Part shown: positions 28,359 through 38,542 of the stretch, piece by piece
Layout of the letters: each line of letters starts with the position of its first letter
Numbering within the stretch: position 1 is the first letter of the stretch
Assembly: GCF_000820105.1 (NCBI RefSeq)
Contig: NZ_CDDB01000049.1
Coordinates: 62,001-126,000, forward strand
DNA length: 64,000 nt
Reading direction: 5' to 3'
Origin: Aeromonas schubertii
GTDB taxonomy: Bacteria; Pseudomonadota; Gammaproteobacteria; Enterobacterales; Aeromonadaceae
Notes under the pieces: model-generated
What the model was told of the DNA's origin: nothing
The model's input: the letters and a program-made list of their open reading frames with translations, nothing else
Databases searched by the model: none
Made by a program: the position numbers and the translations under genes

Positions 28359-30845
28359 TTGCTCGCAAATCTGGAGACGCTTGTTCGCCGCTACGATGAG
28401 CTGAATCGGCTCAAGACAGAACGGGCGCTGGGCATCATGAGTCGTTACGGGCAGCAGGTCTTTCACCTGCTTCCCGTCTTGCTGCATTTTAATCACCCCC
28501 TGTTGCCTGGTTATGTCTCCGGCCGTGTTCCTCATGGCATTTGCCACTTTATTCCCAACGGTGAACAACAATCCTTCATCGACGACATCTGTCTGACGGC
28601 CCACTGCAGCGGGGGGCTTGCCACGACCGAGTGTTCGATTCTTGGCCTCTACACCATGGGGAGTACCTCCTCCATCGGACAGTGCTGTCACTCTGATCTC
28701 GACATCTGGGTCTGCCACTCGGCGGCGCTGGACAGCGAGCGGCTGGAGATGCTGGAGCACAAGTGCTTGCTCCTGTCGCGCTGGGCAGAGCAACGGGGGA
28801 CCGAGGTCAACTTCTTCCTGATCCCCGAGAACAAGTTCCGTCAGTCCAACAGTGCCGAGATGGAAGGGGAGAGTTGTGGCAGCGCCCAGCACCTGCTGCT
28901 GCTCGACGAGTTTTACCGCAGCGCCATGTGTCTGGCGGGCAAGCGGCTGCTCTGGTATCTGGTGCCCCTCGAACAGGATGAGCACTACGACGACTATGTG
29001 GCTTCCCTGTTTCGCAGTGGGGCGCTCAACCCCGACGAGTGGCTCGATCTGGGCTCGTTTAATCGTATTCCTGCGGAAGAGTATTTCGGCTCGGCCCTGT
29101 GGCAGCTCTACAAGGGGATCGACTCTCCCTACAAGGCGGTGCTCAAGACGGTGCTGATGGAGGCCTACTCCCACGAGTACCCCGAGACCAAGCTGCTGTC
29201 TGTCGAGAGCAAACGCTGGTTCCAGCACAACGAGGGCATGAGTTATCGCCTCGATGGCTACTGCCTGATGCTCGACAAGGTGACCAACTACCTCAAGTCC
29301 ATCGGGGACATGCAGCGGCTCGATCTGGTACGCCGCTGTTTCTATCTCAAGGTGTGCGACGGACTGAGTGATCACGGCCCCACCTGGCGCCGTGAGCAGC
29401 TGGTGCAGCTGGTCTCCTACTGGGGCTGGAGTGAGGAGAAGATCCGCCACCTGGATCATCGGCGTGACTGGAAGGTGGGTGAGGTGAAGGTGGCCTATGC
29501 GGAGCTGCTGGAAGCCCTGATGCAGAGCTACCGCAATCTCATCCTGTTTGCCCGCCGCAACAACATCAGCGAGTCGATCAACCCGGAAGACATCGGCATC
29601 CTGTCGCGCAAGCTCTACGCCGCCTTCGAGAGCCTGCCGGGCAAGGTGCAGCGCATCAACCTCAAGATTGCCCCGGATTTGGGCGAGCCTGATCTCAGCT
29701 TCATTCAGGTGCCCCACGGTCGTCTCAACCGGGCCGGTTGGTACCTCTATAAGCATTCCCTTGAGCCGGGCGACATCATAGGTCGCGCCCCCCTCGAATA
29801 TAACGGTTACATCAGCAAGCTGGTGGCCTGGAGCTACTTCAACGGGCTGATGACGACCCAGAGTCGGGTCCATCTCTTCAACCAGGGATCGGACCTGCAC
29901 ATCGACAACCTGCATCAGTTTTGCCGCGATCTCTCCAACACCTTCCCGGTCAAGTACCCGGCCGCCAGTAACCTGGCCCTGAGCCGGCCCTGCGAGATCC
30001 GCCAGTTGGCGATCTTCCTCAATCTGGAGGTGGATCCGTCGAGCCACTGGGTCGGCCAGGTGATCGAGTTTGATGCCAATACAGCGGACATCTTCTCCTT
30101 TGGCCGCAACCAGGAGTGCCTGGTGGGTACCATCGATCTGGTCTATCGCAACTCCTGGAGCGAGATCCGCACCCTCCACTTCCGGGGGGAGGAGGCCGTG
30201 GTCGATGCCCTCACCACCATACTCGGCAAGATGCACCAGGATGCCGCGGCCCCCGAGCGGATCGAGGTGTTCTGCTACAGCCAGCACTTCCGCTCTCTGG
30301 TGCGGGCGCGTTTCCAGCAGTTGATGGCGGAGTGCATCGAGCTGCGGCTGGCCCGTGACAAGCCGCGCCTGGTCAAGACCCTGGCCCTTGGACAGGAGAA
30401 GTACGGCATCTTCTTCGAGCGCCGCGGTGTCTCGGTCAAGAAGCTGGAGAACGCGGTGGACTTCTATCGCCACATCTCCCACAACAAGCTTGATCATCTG
30501 CCCCTGCGTCTGGACAAGACCCATAGCCAGCATCTGCCGGCCATCGTCGATGCCTACGCCAGCGAGGGATTGGTGCAGTTCTTCTTCGAAAATCAGGGCA
30601 GTGGCTTCAACATCTATATCCTGGACGAGGCCAATCGGGTCGAGGTCTACCAGCACTTCGCCGGCAACAAGGAGGAGCTGGTACAGGGAGTCAACCGCTT
30701 CTATACCTCGAGCCATGAGCGCTTCAGCGATGATGGCCAGTTCATCAACTTCAACCTGCCCCAGTTCTACGAAATCATCACCCAGAGTGGAGAGCAGCAG
30801 GTGATCCCCTATCGCACCCAGGGACCCGCCCGCGAGGTGGGTTGA
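28359..30845 (+). CDS. cyaA: Class I adenylate cyclase CyaA
   Basis: CyaA makes cAMP from ATP and is controlled by the glucose phosphotransferase system. The 828-residue protein has the N-terminal catalytic domain with the nucleotidyltransferase motif [21 protein letters not shown] (Gly-Ser then Asp-x-Asp, around residues 104-125) and a C-terminal regulatory domain. The start is TTG with AAAGG seven bases upstream; a UUG start is also used in E. coli, where it limits expression. It ends at a hairpin terminator. Confidence 0.96.
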   Translation: MLANLETLVRRYDELNRLKTERALGIMSRYGQQVFHLLPVLLHFNHPLLPGYVSGRVPHGICHFIPNGEQQSFIDDICLTAHCSGGLATTECSILGLYTMGSTSSIGQCCHSDLDIWVCHSAALDSERLEMLEHKCLLLSRWAEQRGTEVNFFLIPENKFRQSNSAEMEGESCGSAQHLLLLDEFYRSAMCLAGKRLLWYLVPLEQDEHYDDYVASLFRSGALNPDEWLDLGSFNRIPAEEYFGSALWQLYKGIDSPYKAVLKTVLMEAYSHEYPETKLLSVESKRWFQHNEGMSYRLDGYCLMLDKVTNYLKSIGDMQRLDLVRRCFYLKVCDGLSDHGPTWRREQLVQLVSYWGWSEEKIRHLDHRRDWKVGEVKVAYAELLEALMQSYRNLILFARRNNISESINPEDIGILSRKLYAAFESLPGKVQRINLKIAPDLGEPDLSFIQVPHGRLNRAGWYLYKHSLEPGDIIGRAPLEYNGYISKLVAWSYFNGLMTTQSRVHLFNQGSDLHIDNLHQFCRDLSNTFPVKYPAASNLALSRPCEIRQLAIFLNLEVDPSSHWVGQVIEFDANTADIFSFGRNQECLVGTIDLVYRNSWSEIRTLHFRGEEAVVDALTTILGKMHQDAAAPERIEVFCYSQHFRSLVRARFQQLMAECIELRLARDKPRLVKTLALGQEKYGIFFERRGVSVKKLENAVDFYRHISHNKLDHLPLRLDKTHSQHLPAIVDAYASEGLVQFFFENQGSGFNIYILDEANRVEVYQHFAGNKEELVQGVNRFYTSSHERFSDDGQFINFNLPQFYEIITQSGEQQVIPYRTQGPAREVG

Positions 30846-30853
30846 GCAAGAAG

Positions 30854-30879
30854 AAGGGCCTGCAATCGCAGGCCCTTTT
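30854..30879 (+). terminator. Terminator after cyaA
   Basis: AAGGGCCTGC pairs with GCAGGCCCTT across a 4-base loop, followed by TTC. It lies between convergent genes and is T-rich on the minus strand too. Confidence 0.75.
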
Positions 30880-30882
30880 CGT

Positions 30883-31536
30883 TCAGGTGGCAAGCCGTGC
30901 CAGTAACCAGGCGCGCAGATCGCCGAGTTGAGGCATGCAGATCTCGTGGCGCATGGGGTACTCGTGCCACTCGGGGGTGAGGCCCGCCTGCTCGAGACGT
31001 CCCTTGGCCTCCCAGCCCAGCGACAGGGGCACCACATCGTCATAGAGGCCGTGCATATAGCAGATTGGTGTTGCTCTGGCCGCCTCGGTCACCTCGCCCA
31101 TCAAGGCATCGGGTGCCGCCAGATAGGTCGACAGGCAGAGCAGGCCAGCCAGGGTGACCGGCAGGCGCAGGGCGGTGAAGGAGGCGATGACCCCACCCTG
31201 GGAGAAGCCGGCCAGCAGGATGCGGTCTGGGGTGAACCCTTCGGTCATCAGCTGCTCGATGAGGACCTGGATGCGGCTGGCACTCTCACGCACATGGGGT
31301 TCGATGGCGCGCCTGGCAATGTCGTCGAAGCTCTCGATGTCATACCAGGCGCGCAGGCGATAGCCCATGTTGATGGTGATCGGACGCTCGGGGGCATCGG
31401 GCAGCAGGTGGCGGATGGGCGGCTCGGCCGGCAGGGCCAGGGCCTCCACCAGGGGGGCGAGGCCGGCGCCGGAGTCACCGAGGCCGTGCAGCCAGATGAT
31501 GGCATGGCGAGCGCCCGTTGGGTGCAGATCGATCAC
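30883..31536 (-). CDS. Alpha/beta-hydrolase, carboxylesterase/phospholipase family
   Basis: A 217-residue cytoplasmic serine hydrolase. The nucleophile motif is GFSQGG, the oxyanion-hole region WLHGLGDSG, with Asp in MHGLYDDVVP and His in YPMRHEI. The family hydrolyses short acyl esters and resembles acyl-protein thioesterases. The GTG at 31536 overlaps the cyaY stop (GTGA), so this start is chosen over an in-frame start inside cyaY at 31572. Confidence 0.88.
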   Translation of the reverse strand: MIDLHPTGARHAIIWLHGLGDSGAGLAPLVEALALPAEPPIRHLLPDAPERPITINMGYRLRAWYDIESFDDIARRAIEPHVRESASRIQVLIEQLMTEGFTPDRILLAGFSQGGVIASFTALRLPVTLAGLLCLSTYLAAPDALMGEVTEAARATPICYMHGLYDDVVPLSLGWEAKGRLEQAGLTPEWHEYPMRHEICMPQLGDLRAWLLARLAT

Positions 31537-31847
31537 GGGAAGGTAACCTGCTCGCCGGATTGGTCGCTGCAAGCCTTGCCAAGCAGGGCCTTGAGCTCGT
31601 TGCCAAAGCGGTTATCGATCCAGCTATCTCCCTGCAGATCGAAGTGGTAGCCGTTTTCCCGGGTGGCGACCCAGATCTGGTGCAGGGGCTCCTGCTTGTT
31701 CAGGATCACCTTGGTCTTGTTCTCGAAGACCAGGGTCAGGATGCCGCCGGCACGCTCGCAGTCGATGTCCGGATACTGCTCGTCCACCGTGTCTTCGACG
31801 TACTGGAAAAAGGCATCTACCAGGGCGTGATACTCGTGATCCTTCAT
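31533..31847 (-). CDS. cyaY: Bacterial frataxin CyaY
   Basis: CyaY binds iron and the cysteine desulphurase IscS and tunes iron-sulphur cluster assembly. The 104-residue protein starts MKDHEYHALVDAFFQYVEDTVDE, the acidic iron-binding helix, followed by the conserved beta-sheet (LTLVFENKTKVILNKQEP, HFDLQGDSW). It is divergent from lptM and overlaps a downstream hydrolase by four bases. Confidence 0.96.
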   Translation of the reverse strand: MKDHEYHALVDAFFQYVEDTVDEQYPDIDCERAGGILTLVFENKTKVILNKQEPLHQIWVATRENGYHFDLQGDSWIDNRFGNELKALLGKACSDQSGEQVTFP

Positions 31848-31920
31848 CGGTTTATCCTGTTGCTTTTAACAATGTGAGTGCGATTATAGAGGGCCGAAAT
31901 TATTTTCACAGCGAACCTTT

Positions 31921-32100
31921 ATGACAATCCAGCTCGCCAAGGGCCTCGTGGCCACTCTCCTCTGTCTGGGACTGACCGCCTGTGGGCTCAAGGGGCCGCT
32001 CTACATGCCGCCTCCCCCCGAGCAGCCACAAGCGCAGGCGCCGGCGGCGCAACCCGCGCAGAGTGATGAGAAGCCTGCCACGGGAGCCGAGCAGAACTAA
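31921..32100 (+). CDS. lptM: LPS-assembly lipoprotein LptM (YifL)
   Basis: A 59-residue lipoprotein: signal peptide with lipobox LTAC (Cys at residue 20), then GLKGPLYMPPPPE, the conserved LptM signature, and an Ala/Pro/Gln tail. LptM mimics LPS at the LptD-LptE translocon and helps LptD disulphide maturation. It lies between cyaY (divergent) and lysA, matching the enteric position next to cyaY and dapF. Confidence 0.92.
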   Translation: MTIQLAKGLVATLLCLGLTACGLKGPLYMPPPPEQPQAQAPAAQPAQSDEKPATGAEQN

Positions 32101-32113
32101 AGGAAGGACCCCC

Positions 32114-33367
32114 TTGGATCACTTTAACTATGACACCGCTGGCCAGCTGAAGGCAGAAGAGTGTCTGCTGGCCGATCTGGCCGCCGCCCACGGCACCCCG
32201 CTCTACGTTTACTCCCGTGCCACCCTGGAGCGCCACTGGCGCGCCTTCGACGCCGCTGCCGGCGATATTCCCCACCTCATCTGCTATGCGGTCAAGGCCA
32301 ACTCCAACCTGGGCGTGCTCAATGTGCTGGCGCGCCTGGGCTCTGGCTTTGACATCGTCTCGGGTGGTGAGTTGGCCCGGGTGCTGGCCGCCGGCGGCGA
32401 TCCCCGCAAGGTGGTCTTCTCCGGTGTGGGCAAGAGCGAGGAAGAGATGCGCTTCGCCCTCGAGAAGCAGATCTTCTGCTTCAACCTCGAGTCCGAGGCG
32501 GAGCTGGAGCGTCTGAACCGGGTGGCCGGCGAGATGGGGCACAAGGCCCCCGTCTCGGTGCGGGTCAACCCGGACATCGATGCCGGTACCCATCCCTACA
32601 TCTCGACCGGGCTCAAACAGAACAAATTTGGGATTCCCATCGAGCTGGCACCGGCTATCTACCGCAAGGCGGCGGCCATGGCCCATATCGAGATCAAGGG
32701 GGTGGATTGCCACATCGGCTCCCAGCTCACCGAATTGGCCCCCTTCATGGAGGCCACCGACAAGCTGCTGCACCTCATCGACGAACTGGCGGTGGAGGGG
32801 ATCCATATCCACCACCTGGATGTGGGGGGCGGGCTGGGGGTCAACTATGGCGCCGAGCAGCCGCCCCATCCGAGCGACTATGCCAGTGCCCTCAAGCAGA
32901 AGCTGGCGGGCCGCAACCTGACCATACTGTTCGAGCCGGGGCGGGCCATCGCCGCCAATGCCGGCGTGCTGTTGACCCGGGTCGAGTACCTCAAGACCGG
33001 TGATAGCCGCAACTTCGCCTTGATCGATGCGGGGATGAACGATCTGCTGCGCCCCTCCCTCTACGGGGCCTGGATGAACATCATCGAGGTCGACAGCCGT
33101 GCCGCACACCCCCGCGCCCTCTACGACGTGGTTGGCCCGGTTTGTGAAACCGGTGACTTCCTCGGCAAGGAGCGGGAGCTGGCCATCGCCGAGGGTTCCC
33201 TGCTGGCTGTGCGCTCGGCAGGCGCCTATGGTTTCGTCATGTCTTCCAACTACAACACCCGCCCGCGGGCCGCCGAGGTGATGGTGGACGGGGAGCGGGC
33301 CTATCTGGTGCGCGAGCGCGAGCGCCTCGAACAACTCTGGCAGGGCGAACAGCCGCTGCCGCAATAA
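32114..33367 (+). CDS. lysA: Diaminopimelate decarboxylase LysA
   Basis: LysA converts meso-diaminopimelate to lysine with PLP. The TTG at 32114 (AGGAAGG seven bases before) gives 417 residues. The PLP lysine is in CYAVKANSN, with [13 protein letters not shown], the EPGR phosphate-binding stretch and the active-site Cys in CETGDFLG. It sits directly upstream of dapF, so enzymes for making and using meso-diaminopimelate are paired. Start is weak (TTG), as for cyaA. Confidence 0.96.
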   Translation: MDHFNYDTAGQLKAEECLLADLAAAHGTPLYVYSRATLERHWRAFDAAAGDIPHLICYAVKANSNLGVLNVLARLGSGFDIVSGGELARVLAAGGDPRKVVFSGVGKSEEEMRFALEKQIFCFNLESEAELERLNRVAGEMGHKAPVSVRVNPDIDAGTHPYISTGLKQNKFGIPIELAPAIYRKAAAMAHIEIKGVDCHIGSQLTELAPFMEATDKLLHLIDELAVEGIHIHHLDVGGGLGVNYGAEQPPHPSDYASALKQKLAGRNLTILFEPGRAIAANAGVLLTRVEYLKTGDSRNFALIDAGMNDLLRPSLYGAWMNIIEVDSRAAHPRALYDVVGPVCETGDFLGKERELAIAEGSLLAVRSAGAYGFVMSSNYNTRPRAAEVMVDGERAYLVRERERLEQLWQGEQPLPQ

Positions 33368-33378
33368 CGGAATCCCTG

Positions 33379-34209
33379 ATGCTGATTGAATTTTCCAAGA
33401 TGCATGGGCTGGGTAATGACTTCATGGTGGTCGACAGCGTCACTCAGAAGGTGTTCCTCAGCAACGAGGTGATCAAGCGCCTGGCCGACCGTCACTTTGG
33501 TATCGGCTTCGATCAGCTGCTGCTGGTGGAGCCCCCCTACGATCCGGAGCAGGACTTTCACTACCGCATCTTCAATGCCGATGGCTCCGAGGTGGAGCAG
33601 TGTGGCAACGGGGCCCGTTGCTTCGCCCGTTTCGTGCGTCTCAAGGGGCTCACCAACAAGGATCGTATCGCGGTCAGCACGGCACGCGGCAAGATTGTGC
33701 TGCAGCTCGAGCAGGGTAATCAGGTGACGGTCAACATGGGGGTGCCCCAGTTTGAGCCGGGGCGCATCCCGTTTCGGGCCCAGAAGGCCGAGAAGACCTA
33801 TCTGCTGCGTGCCGGAGAGCATACCGTCATGTGCGGCGCCGTCTCCATGGGGAATCCCCACTGCGTCATCGAGGTCCCCTCGGTGGCCGATGCCCCCGTC
33901 GAGATCCTGGGCCCGTTAATGGAGCGCCATGAGCGTTTCCCCGAACGGGTCAACGTGGGCTTTATGGAGGTGATCAACGCCGGTGAAGTGAAGCTGCGAG
34001 TGTTCGAGCGTGGTGCCGGCGAGACGCTCGCCTGCGGTACGGGAGCCTGCGCCGCCGCCGTTATCGGCATGAGCCAGGGCAAGCTCAAGGAGCGGGTCAG
34101 GGTCTCACTGCCGGGCGGGGATCTGCAGATCGCCTGGAAGGGGCCGGGTGCTCCCGTCTATATGACGGGGCCGGCCGAACACGTCTTTGATGGACAGATA
34201 GAGATATGA
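33379..34209 (+). CDS. dapF: Diaminopimelate epimerase DapF
   Basis: DapF interconverts LL- and meso-diaminopimelate, for lysine and peptidoglycan. The 276 residues carry the two catalytic cysteines in QCGNGARCF and ACGTGACA. It overlaps the next gene by four bases (ATGA). Confidence 0.97.
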   Translation: MLIEFSKMHGLGNDFMVVDSVTQKVFLSNEVIKRLADRHFGIGFDQLLLVEPPYDPEQDFHYRIFNADGSEVEQCGNGARCFARFVRLKGLTNKDRIAVSTARGKIVLQLEQGNQVTVNMGVPQFEPGRIPFRAQKAEKTYLLRAGEHTVMCGAVSMGNPHCVIEVPSVADAPVEILGPLMERHERFPERVNVGFMEVINAGEVKLRVFERGAGETLACGTGACAAAVIGMSQGKLKERVRVSLPGGDLQIAWKGPGAPVYMTGPAEHVFDGQIEI

Positions 34210-34886
34210 GTGAACCCAGATGGCAAGAGAGCGGGATCGACGAGAGTCAGGTACTGGAGTACCTCTCCCGGCACCCGGAATTCTTTCTGCGCCACCCTCT
34301 GCTGCTCGACAGGCTGCGCATCCCCCACGATCGCCGGGGCAGTGTCTCACTGGTAGAGCTGCAACTGGGGCGCCAGCGTGAGCGAATCGACCAGCTAGAG
34401 CAGGAGATCACCGAGCTGATGCAGGTGGCGAGCCAGAACGAGCGTCTCTTTCGCTGCTATGCCGAGGTCTATGCCGAACTGTTTGCCTGCTGCGATCTGT
34501 TCGATCTGAGCCGTCTGCTGGCCCGGGCCTTTGTGCAACAGCTGAGGCTCACCTCGGTGCGACTCTGGCTCAATCCGCGTCAGGTGACACTGCCCGAGGG
34601 GCTGCGGCTGTTTATGGCCGACGGTCGCCAGCTGGATGCGCTGCTGGCGACCCGGCTGCCGGGGCAGGAGTGCTATCAGGGGCGTCTGAGTCAGGGGGAG
34701 AAACAGGCCCTGTTTGGCCTGGATGTGCTGGTCAACTCGGTGGCCCTGCTTCGCCTGGGGGATCTCGGCATTCTCGCCTTTGCCAGCTCGGACCCGGGCC
34801 ACTTCTCACCCCACAACGATACCCTGCTGCTCGGCCAGCTTGGTCGACTGTTGCAGCTGCGTTTGCCCGAGTTGCTCCGTGGCTGA
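34206..34886 (+). CDS. DUF484 family protein (YigA)
   Basis: A 226-residue cytoplasmic protein of the DUF484 family, always found between dapF and xerC in gammaproteobacteria. The N-terminus ([26 protein letters not shown]) is the family signature, followed by a short coiled coil and a GAF-like C-terminal domain. Function unknown; conserved linkage suggests a role near XerC or cell wall metabolism. Confidence 0.9.
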   Translation: MSEPRWQESGIDESQVLEYLSRHPEFFLRHPLLLDRLRIPHDRRGSVSLVELQLGRQRERIDQLEQEITELMQVASQNERLFRCYAEVYAELFACCDLFDLSRLLARAFVQQLRLTSVRLWLNPRQVTLPEGLRLFMADGRQLDALLATRLPGQECYQGRLSQGEKQALFGLDVLVNSVALLRLGDLGILAFASSDPGHFSPHNDTLLLGQLGRLLQLRLPELLRG

Positions 34887-35802
34887 ACCGGCGCCTGCCC
34901 TGCTGGCCGACATCGAGGCCTTTCTCGAGTTCCTGCGGGTGGAGCGCCAGCTCAGCCCGCACACCCGCGATAACTATCGGCGCCATCTCGAACAGATGGC
35001 CGAGCGGGTGGCGGCATTCGGTATCGACGACTGGTCGCGCCTCGAGGGGAGCCAGGTGCGCAGCCTGCTTACCCGATTGCACAAGGAGGGCCTGGTGCCG
35101 CGCACCCTGGCCGCCAAGCTGTCGGCCCTGCGCAGCCTGTGCGACTGGCTGGTGCGCCACGGCCGTCTCGCTGCCAATCCGGCACGGGGGGTTCAGGCTC
35201 CCAAGCAGGGACGCCCGCTGCCCAAGAATCTCGATGTGGATCAGGTCTATCAGCTGCTCGCCATCGACGAGCAGGACCCGCTGGCGGTGCGCGATCGCGC
35301 CATGATGGAGCTCTTCTACTCGAGCGGTCTGCGCCTCTCCGAGCTGGTGGGACTCGATCTGGTGGATCTCAAGCTCGACGAGCGCCAGGTGAGGGTCACC
35401 GGCAAGGGGAGCAAGGAGCGCTTGCTGCCGGTTGGTCGCATGGCGGTGGAGTGGCTCGGCAAGTGGTTGGCCATGCGTCCTGCCTTTGCCCAGCCGGAGG
35501 AGCCGGCCCTGTTCCTGTCGAAGCAGAAGCGGCGCATCACGGCTCGTTCGGTGCAACTGCGCCTCGATCAGTGGGGCAACCGCCAGGCGCTGGACGCCCA
35601 CGTCCATCCCCATAAACTGCGCCACAGCTTCGCCACCCACATGCTGGAGTCCTCCGGCGATCTGCGGGCGGTACAGGAGTTGCTCGGCCACGCCAACCTG
35701 GCCACCACCCAGATCTATACCCACCTCGACTTCCAGCACCTGGCCAAGGTATATGACCAGGCTCATCCGCGCGCCAGGCGCAGCCGGGAGGAGGACGAGT
35801 GA
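34879..35802 (+). CDS. xerC: Tyrosine recombinase XerC
   Basis: XerC acts with XerD at dif to resolve chromosome dimers. The GTG at 34879 overlaps the previous gene by eight bases and gives 307 residues. There is a SAM-like N-terminal core-binding domain ([23 protein letters not shown]) and a catalytic domain with Arg in [18 protein letters not shown], His in [10 protein letters not shown] and the nucleophile Tyr in IYTH. The start has only a weak ribosome-binding site, consistent with coupling. Confidence 0.95.
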   Translation: MAEPAPALLADIEAFLEFLRVERQLSPHTRDNYRRHLEQMAERVAAFGIDDWSRLEGSQVRSLLTRLHKEGLVPRTLAAKLSALRSLCDWLVRHGRLAANPARGVQAPKQGRPLPKNLDVDQVYQLLAIDEQDPLAVRDRAMMELFYSSGLRLSELVGLDLVDLKLDERQVRVTGKGSKERLLPVGRMAVEWLGKWLAMRPAFAQPEEPALFLSKQKRRITARSVQLRLDQWGNRQALDAHVHPHKLRHSFATHMLESSGDLRAVQELLGHANLATTQIYTHLDFQHLAKVYDQAHPRARRSREEDE

Positions 35803-35813
35803 CAGGAGCATCC

Positions 35814-36518
35814 ATGCGTTTCTATCGCCGCTGGCAGCCGGTTGAGGCCATCACCTTCGATCTCGACGACACCCTCTACGATAACCGTCCGACCATGGCG
35901 CGTGCCGAGGCCTGGATGGTCGACTACATGCGCAGCCAGTATCTGGAGACCGCCATGCTGGATGGTGAGCGCTGGCGCGATATCAAGCGCGGTCTGCTGG
36001 CCCGCGAGCCGGCGCTGGCCCATGATGTGAGCCTCTGTCGGCGGCGGCAGCTGCAGGCCGGGTTGGAGCTGGGGGGGATGGCTCCTGATCCGGCCCGCCG
36101 GGAGGCCGAGCAGGTCTTTACCCTCTTTACAGCCCTGCGCTCCGAGGTGGAGGTGAGCGACGAGACTCATGCTCTGCTGACCCGATTGGCGCGGCGCTAC
36201 CCTTTGGTGGCCATCACCAATGGCAACCTGGATCTGGAGTGGGCGGGGTTGGCGCACTATTTCCGTCATGTCCATCAGGCGGGTAACGGGCGGCGCATGA
36301 AGCCATTTCCGGATCTCTTCGAGCTGGCGCTGGGAGATCTCGGCCTGCCGGCTTCCCGGGTGCTGCACGTGGGGGATCACCCGGTCACCGATCTGCTGGG
36401 GGCCCGTCGTCATGGGCTGCGCACCGCCTGGCTTAACGATCGGGGCTTGCCCCGTCCGGCCCAGCTGCCGGATGTGGAGATCGCCCACCTGAGCGAGCTG
36501 GCCGATCTGTTGCTCTGA
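35814..36518 (+). CDS. yigB: HAD-family phosphatase YigB
   Basis: YigB dephosphorylates FMN and other phosphoesters (5-amino-6-ribitylamino-uracil phosphate in the riboflavin pathway in E. coli). The 234-residue protein has HAD motifs FDLDDTLYDN, TNGN, Lys in RMKPFPDLFE and HVGDHPVTDLLGA. The ATG at 35814 with AGGAG is preferred. It closes the dapF-DUF484-xerC-yigB set, but unlike E. coli the next gene is not uvrD. Confidence 0.93.
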   Translation: MRFYRRWQPVEAITFDLDDTLYDNRPTMARAEAWMVDYMRSQYLETAMLDGERWRDIKRGLLAREPALAHDVSLCRRRQLQAGLELGGMAPDPARREAEQVFTLFTALRSEVEVSDETHALLTRLARRYPLVAITNGNLDLEWAGLAHYFRHVHQAGNGRRMKPFPDLFELALGDLGLPASRVLHVGDHPVTDLLGARRHGLRTAWLNDRGLPRPAQLPDVEIAHLSELADLLL

Positions 36519-36519
36519 G

Positions 36520-38031
36520 CTATTTCACCCCGAAGAAGCTGCGTAGTTTGTCGAGAAGATCCCGGCTCTGGGGCGGGACCGGCTGATGGGCCTCGCGGGC
36601 CAGCAGATCGGCCTGCTCCTGCTGGCGCCGGGTCAGGGCCTGGTGGAGAGGCTGCAGCATGTGTTCTCTGGCCATGAAGAGCGACTGGAACATGGCCTGG
36701 TTGATGCGATAGCTCTCCACCGTGCCCAGGGCCCTAACCGTAAAGGAGCTGGGTTCCCCGGTCAGCAGGCTCAACTCGCCGAAGAAATCCCCCGCCCCCA
36801 GTCTCCCCAGCAGCAGGGTTCGTCCCTCTTGCTCGATCAGCATCTCGGCTTCTCCCTTGACCAGTACAAACAACCACTGGGTGACCTCACCCTGAGCCAG
36901 CATGATGTCGCCGTTGACGAAGGGGGCGAATTTAAGCTGGTCGGCCAGTTGTAACAGCGCCTCTTCCTCCAGCATGGCGAAGAGTGGAAGTTGCTGCAGC
37001 ACCGCCATCCGCTCGGCGGTGTGGCGCTTGTGGCGGGCATCCTGATGTTTCTCCTCCTTGGCCATGAAGATATTAAAGATGGGGGGAGTGAGACGCCGAT
37101 CGTTGCGGCGCAGGGCCGCATCGATCAGGGTGCGAACCACCGAGTCGGTGGGGTCATCGGCCGCCAGATCCGTCAGCCAGTAGCGGACCGCATAGCGGGC
37201 GATGCCATTTTCCACGTTCATCAGCAGGCAGTCCGGCATGGGCCAGTGGGCCACGTTGGGCAATCGGGTCTCCCGCAGGGAACGTTCGACCAGGCTGATG
37301 ATCTGGGTGGGCAGGGTGTCGAGGGAGAGATCGAACCAGATCCAGCGCCGCCATTGCTGGGGCTGACCGGTGCGCCGTCCCAACACGGTGAAACGCTGTT
37401 TGAGCAGGTGGCTGTTGGGGATCACCACGGTCTCCCAGTTGCGGGTCTCGATGGTGGTGGCTCGCCAGTTGATCTGTACGACTCGGCCCTGAACTGTGTC
37501 GACCATCAGCCAGTCGCCCAGACTGATGGAGTCGTCGAGTTGAATCGAAACCCCGGCCAGCAGGTTGCCCAGGGTATCTTGCATCGAGAAGGCGATGACG
37601 GCGGTGATCACCGCCGAGGTGGTGACGATTTCTCCGAGGGAGAGGCCGGAGGCGTAGAGACGGTAGAGGGCCCACCCCACATAGGCCAGGGTTATCACTA
37701 TGTCGGCGACGATCTGCGGAACGCGCACATGGAAGAGGGGGAGCAAGAGGTGAAAAGTGAGCAGCCCCCAGATGCGGATCAGGACCAGGCCGGCGGTGAG
37801 GGTCACCAACTCGTGCAGCCACTTGTCGGGGAGGGGCAGGCGCAGCCAGGCCCCCTGGAACTGCACCAGCAGGGCCAGTATGAGGACCAGCATCGTTTGG
37901 CCGCAGGCGGACTTGAGATCGCGCCTGTGGGCTGGATTGCGCAGGGCATGAACGGCCATCAGCAGCAGGGTGAAGAGGGTCCAGGCAGGGTGTTCCTCTA
38001 GCCAGACAAAGACAGGCAGCAGCTCTCTCAT
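36520..38031 (-). CDS. MscS-type mechanosensitive channel with cyclic-nucleotide-binding domain
   Basis: This 503-residue protein resembles bacterial cyclic-nucleotide-gated MscS-family (bCNG) channels. Four to five membrane segments occupy about residues 10-155, with the pore helix and beta domain characteristic of MscS in ITAVIAFSMQDTLGNLLAGVSIQLDDSISLGDW and VQINWRATTIETRNWETVVIPNS. A C-terminal CNB-like domain lies at about 345-450. In its phosphate-binding cassette FGELSLLTGEPSSFTV the usual Arg (PRSATV type) is replaced by Ser, so cAMP binding is doubtful. The ATG at 38031 (GGAG five bases before) is preferred to a GTG six bases upstream. Confidence 0.88.
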   Translation of the reverse strand: MRELLPVFVWLEEHPAWTLFTLLLMAVHALRNPAHRRDLKSACGQTMLVLILALLVQFQGAWLRLPLPDKWLHELVTLTAGLVLIRIWGLLTFHLLLPLFHVRVPQIVADIVITLAYVGWALYRLYASGLSLGEIVTTSAVITAVIAFSMQDTLGNLLAGVSIQLDDSISLGDWLMVDTVQGRVVQINWRATTIETRNWETVVIPNSHLLKQRFTVLGRRTGQPQQWRRWIWFDLSLDTLPTQIISLVERSLRETRLPNVAHWPMPDCLLMNVENGIARYAVRYWLTDLAADDPTDSVVRTLIDAALRRNDRRLTPPIFNIFMAKEEKHQDARHKRHTAERMAVLQQLPLFAMLEEEALLQLADQLKFAPFVNGDIMLAQGEVTQWLFVLVKGEAEMLIEQEGRTLLLGRLGAGDFFGELSLLTGEPSSFTVRALGTVESYRINQAMFQSLFMAREHMLQPLHQALTRRQQEQADLLAREAHQPVPPQSRDLLDKLRSFFGVK

Positions 38032-38137
38032 AGGCACTCCATCGTTTATTTGTGATCATAGTTCGACCCGCAAGGGGTGCACGACGGGAGCGGATTCTTT
38101 ATGCTGGCTCCTTGGCGCCGCAGTAGGGAGAGAGAGG

Positions 38138-38542
38138 GTGCGTTACAGAGGGTGGTGGCTGTTGTTGATGGCACTGGGCGGGTGCGATCTGGCCCTGCAG
38201 CGATATCGGGTCGAGTTCGAGGATGGTTCCTGGCGCGAGATCTCCTTCCTGCCGTTTGCCGACGAAGCCCGTTGGCGTGAAGGATGCAAGAGTGGTGAGG
38301 TGATCAGTGATCTCACTCTGCCCCTGGCGTGGCAGGAGCGAGCCGGAAAGCGAGAACTGCTGATCGGTGGTGAGCCCTTCGAGGCACAGGAGCGTAACCT
38401 CTATCGCAGCAATGGCATCCTGGTTGGCCACACCTCGGACTTCATTCAGCGTGGCCTGCAGGGGCTGGAGGCGTGCCGCTCGGCAAACCGCCGCCAGGGC
38501 GGCCAAGCCTCCCGCTTTCAGCTGGGAAGTCTCGACCGCTAG
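38138..38542 (+). CDS. Putative lipoprotein of unknown function
   Basis: The frame from a GTG at 38138 (AGGGAG seven bases before) encodes 134 residues, starting MRYRGWWLLLMALGGCD, an N-terminal hydrophobic segment and lipobox LGGC. The rest is polar (VEFEDGSWREISFLP, SDLTLPLAWQERAGKRELL). I do not recognise a family. It is divergent from the channel gene, and its stop overlaps that of ntrC on the other strand (CTAG). Confidence 0.65.
   Translation: MRYRGWWLLLMALGGCDLALQRYRVEFEDGSWREISFLPFADEARWREGCKSGEVISDLTLPLAWQERAGKRELLIGGEPFEAQERNLYRSNGILVGHTSDFIQRGLQGLEACRSANRRQGGQASRFQLGSLDR

Noticed and set aside
28164-31043. 959-residue frame antisense to cyaA
   Set aside because: Shadow of GC-rich coding on the other strand; no family features.
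36991-38001. 336-residue frame antisense to the channel gene
   Set aside because: No domain content; the opposite strand encodes a clear MscS-type protein.
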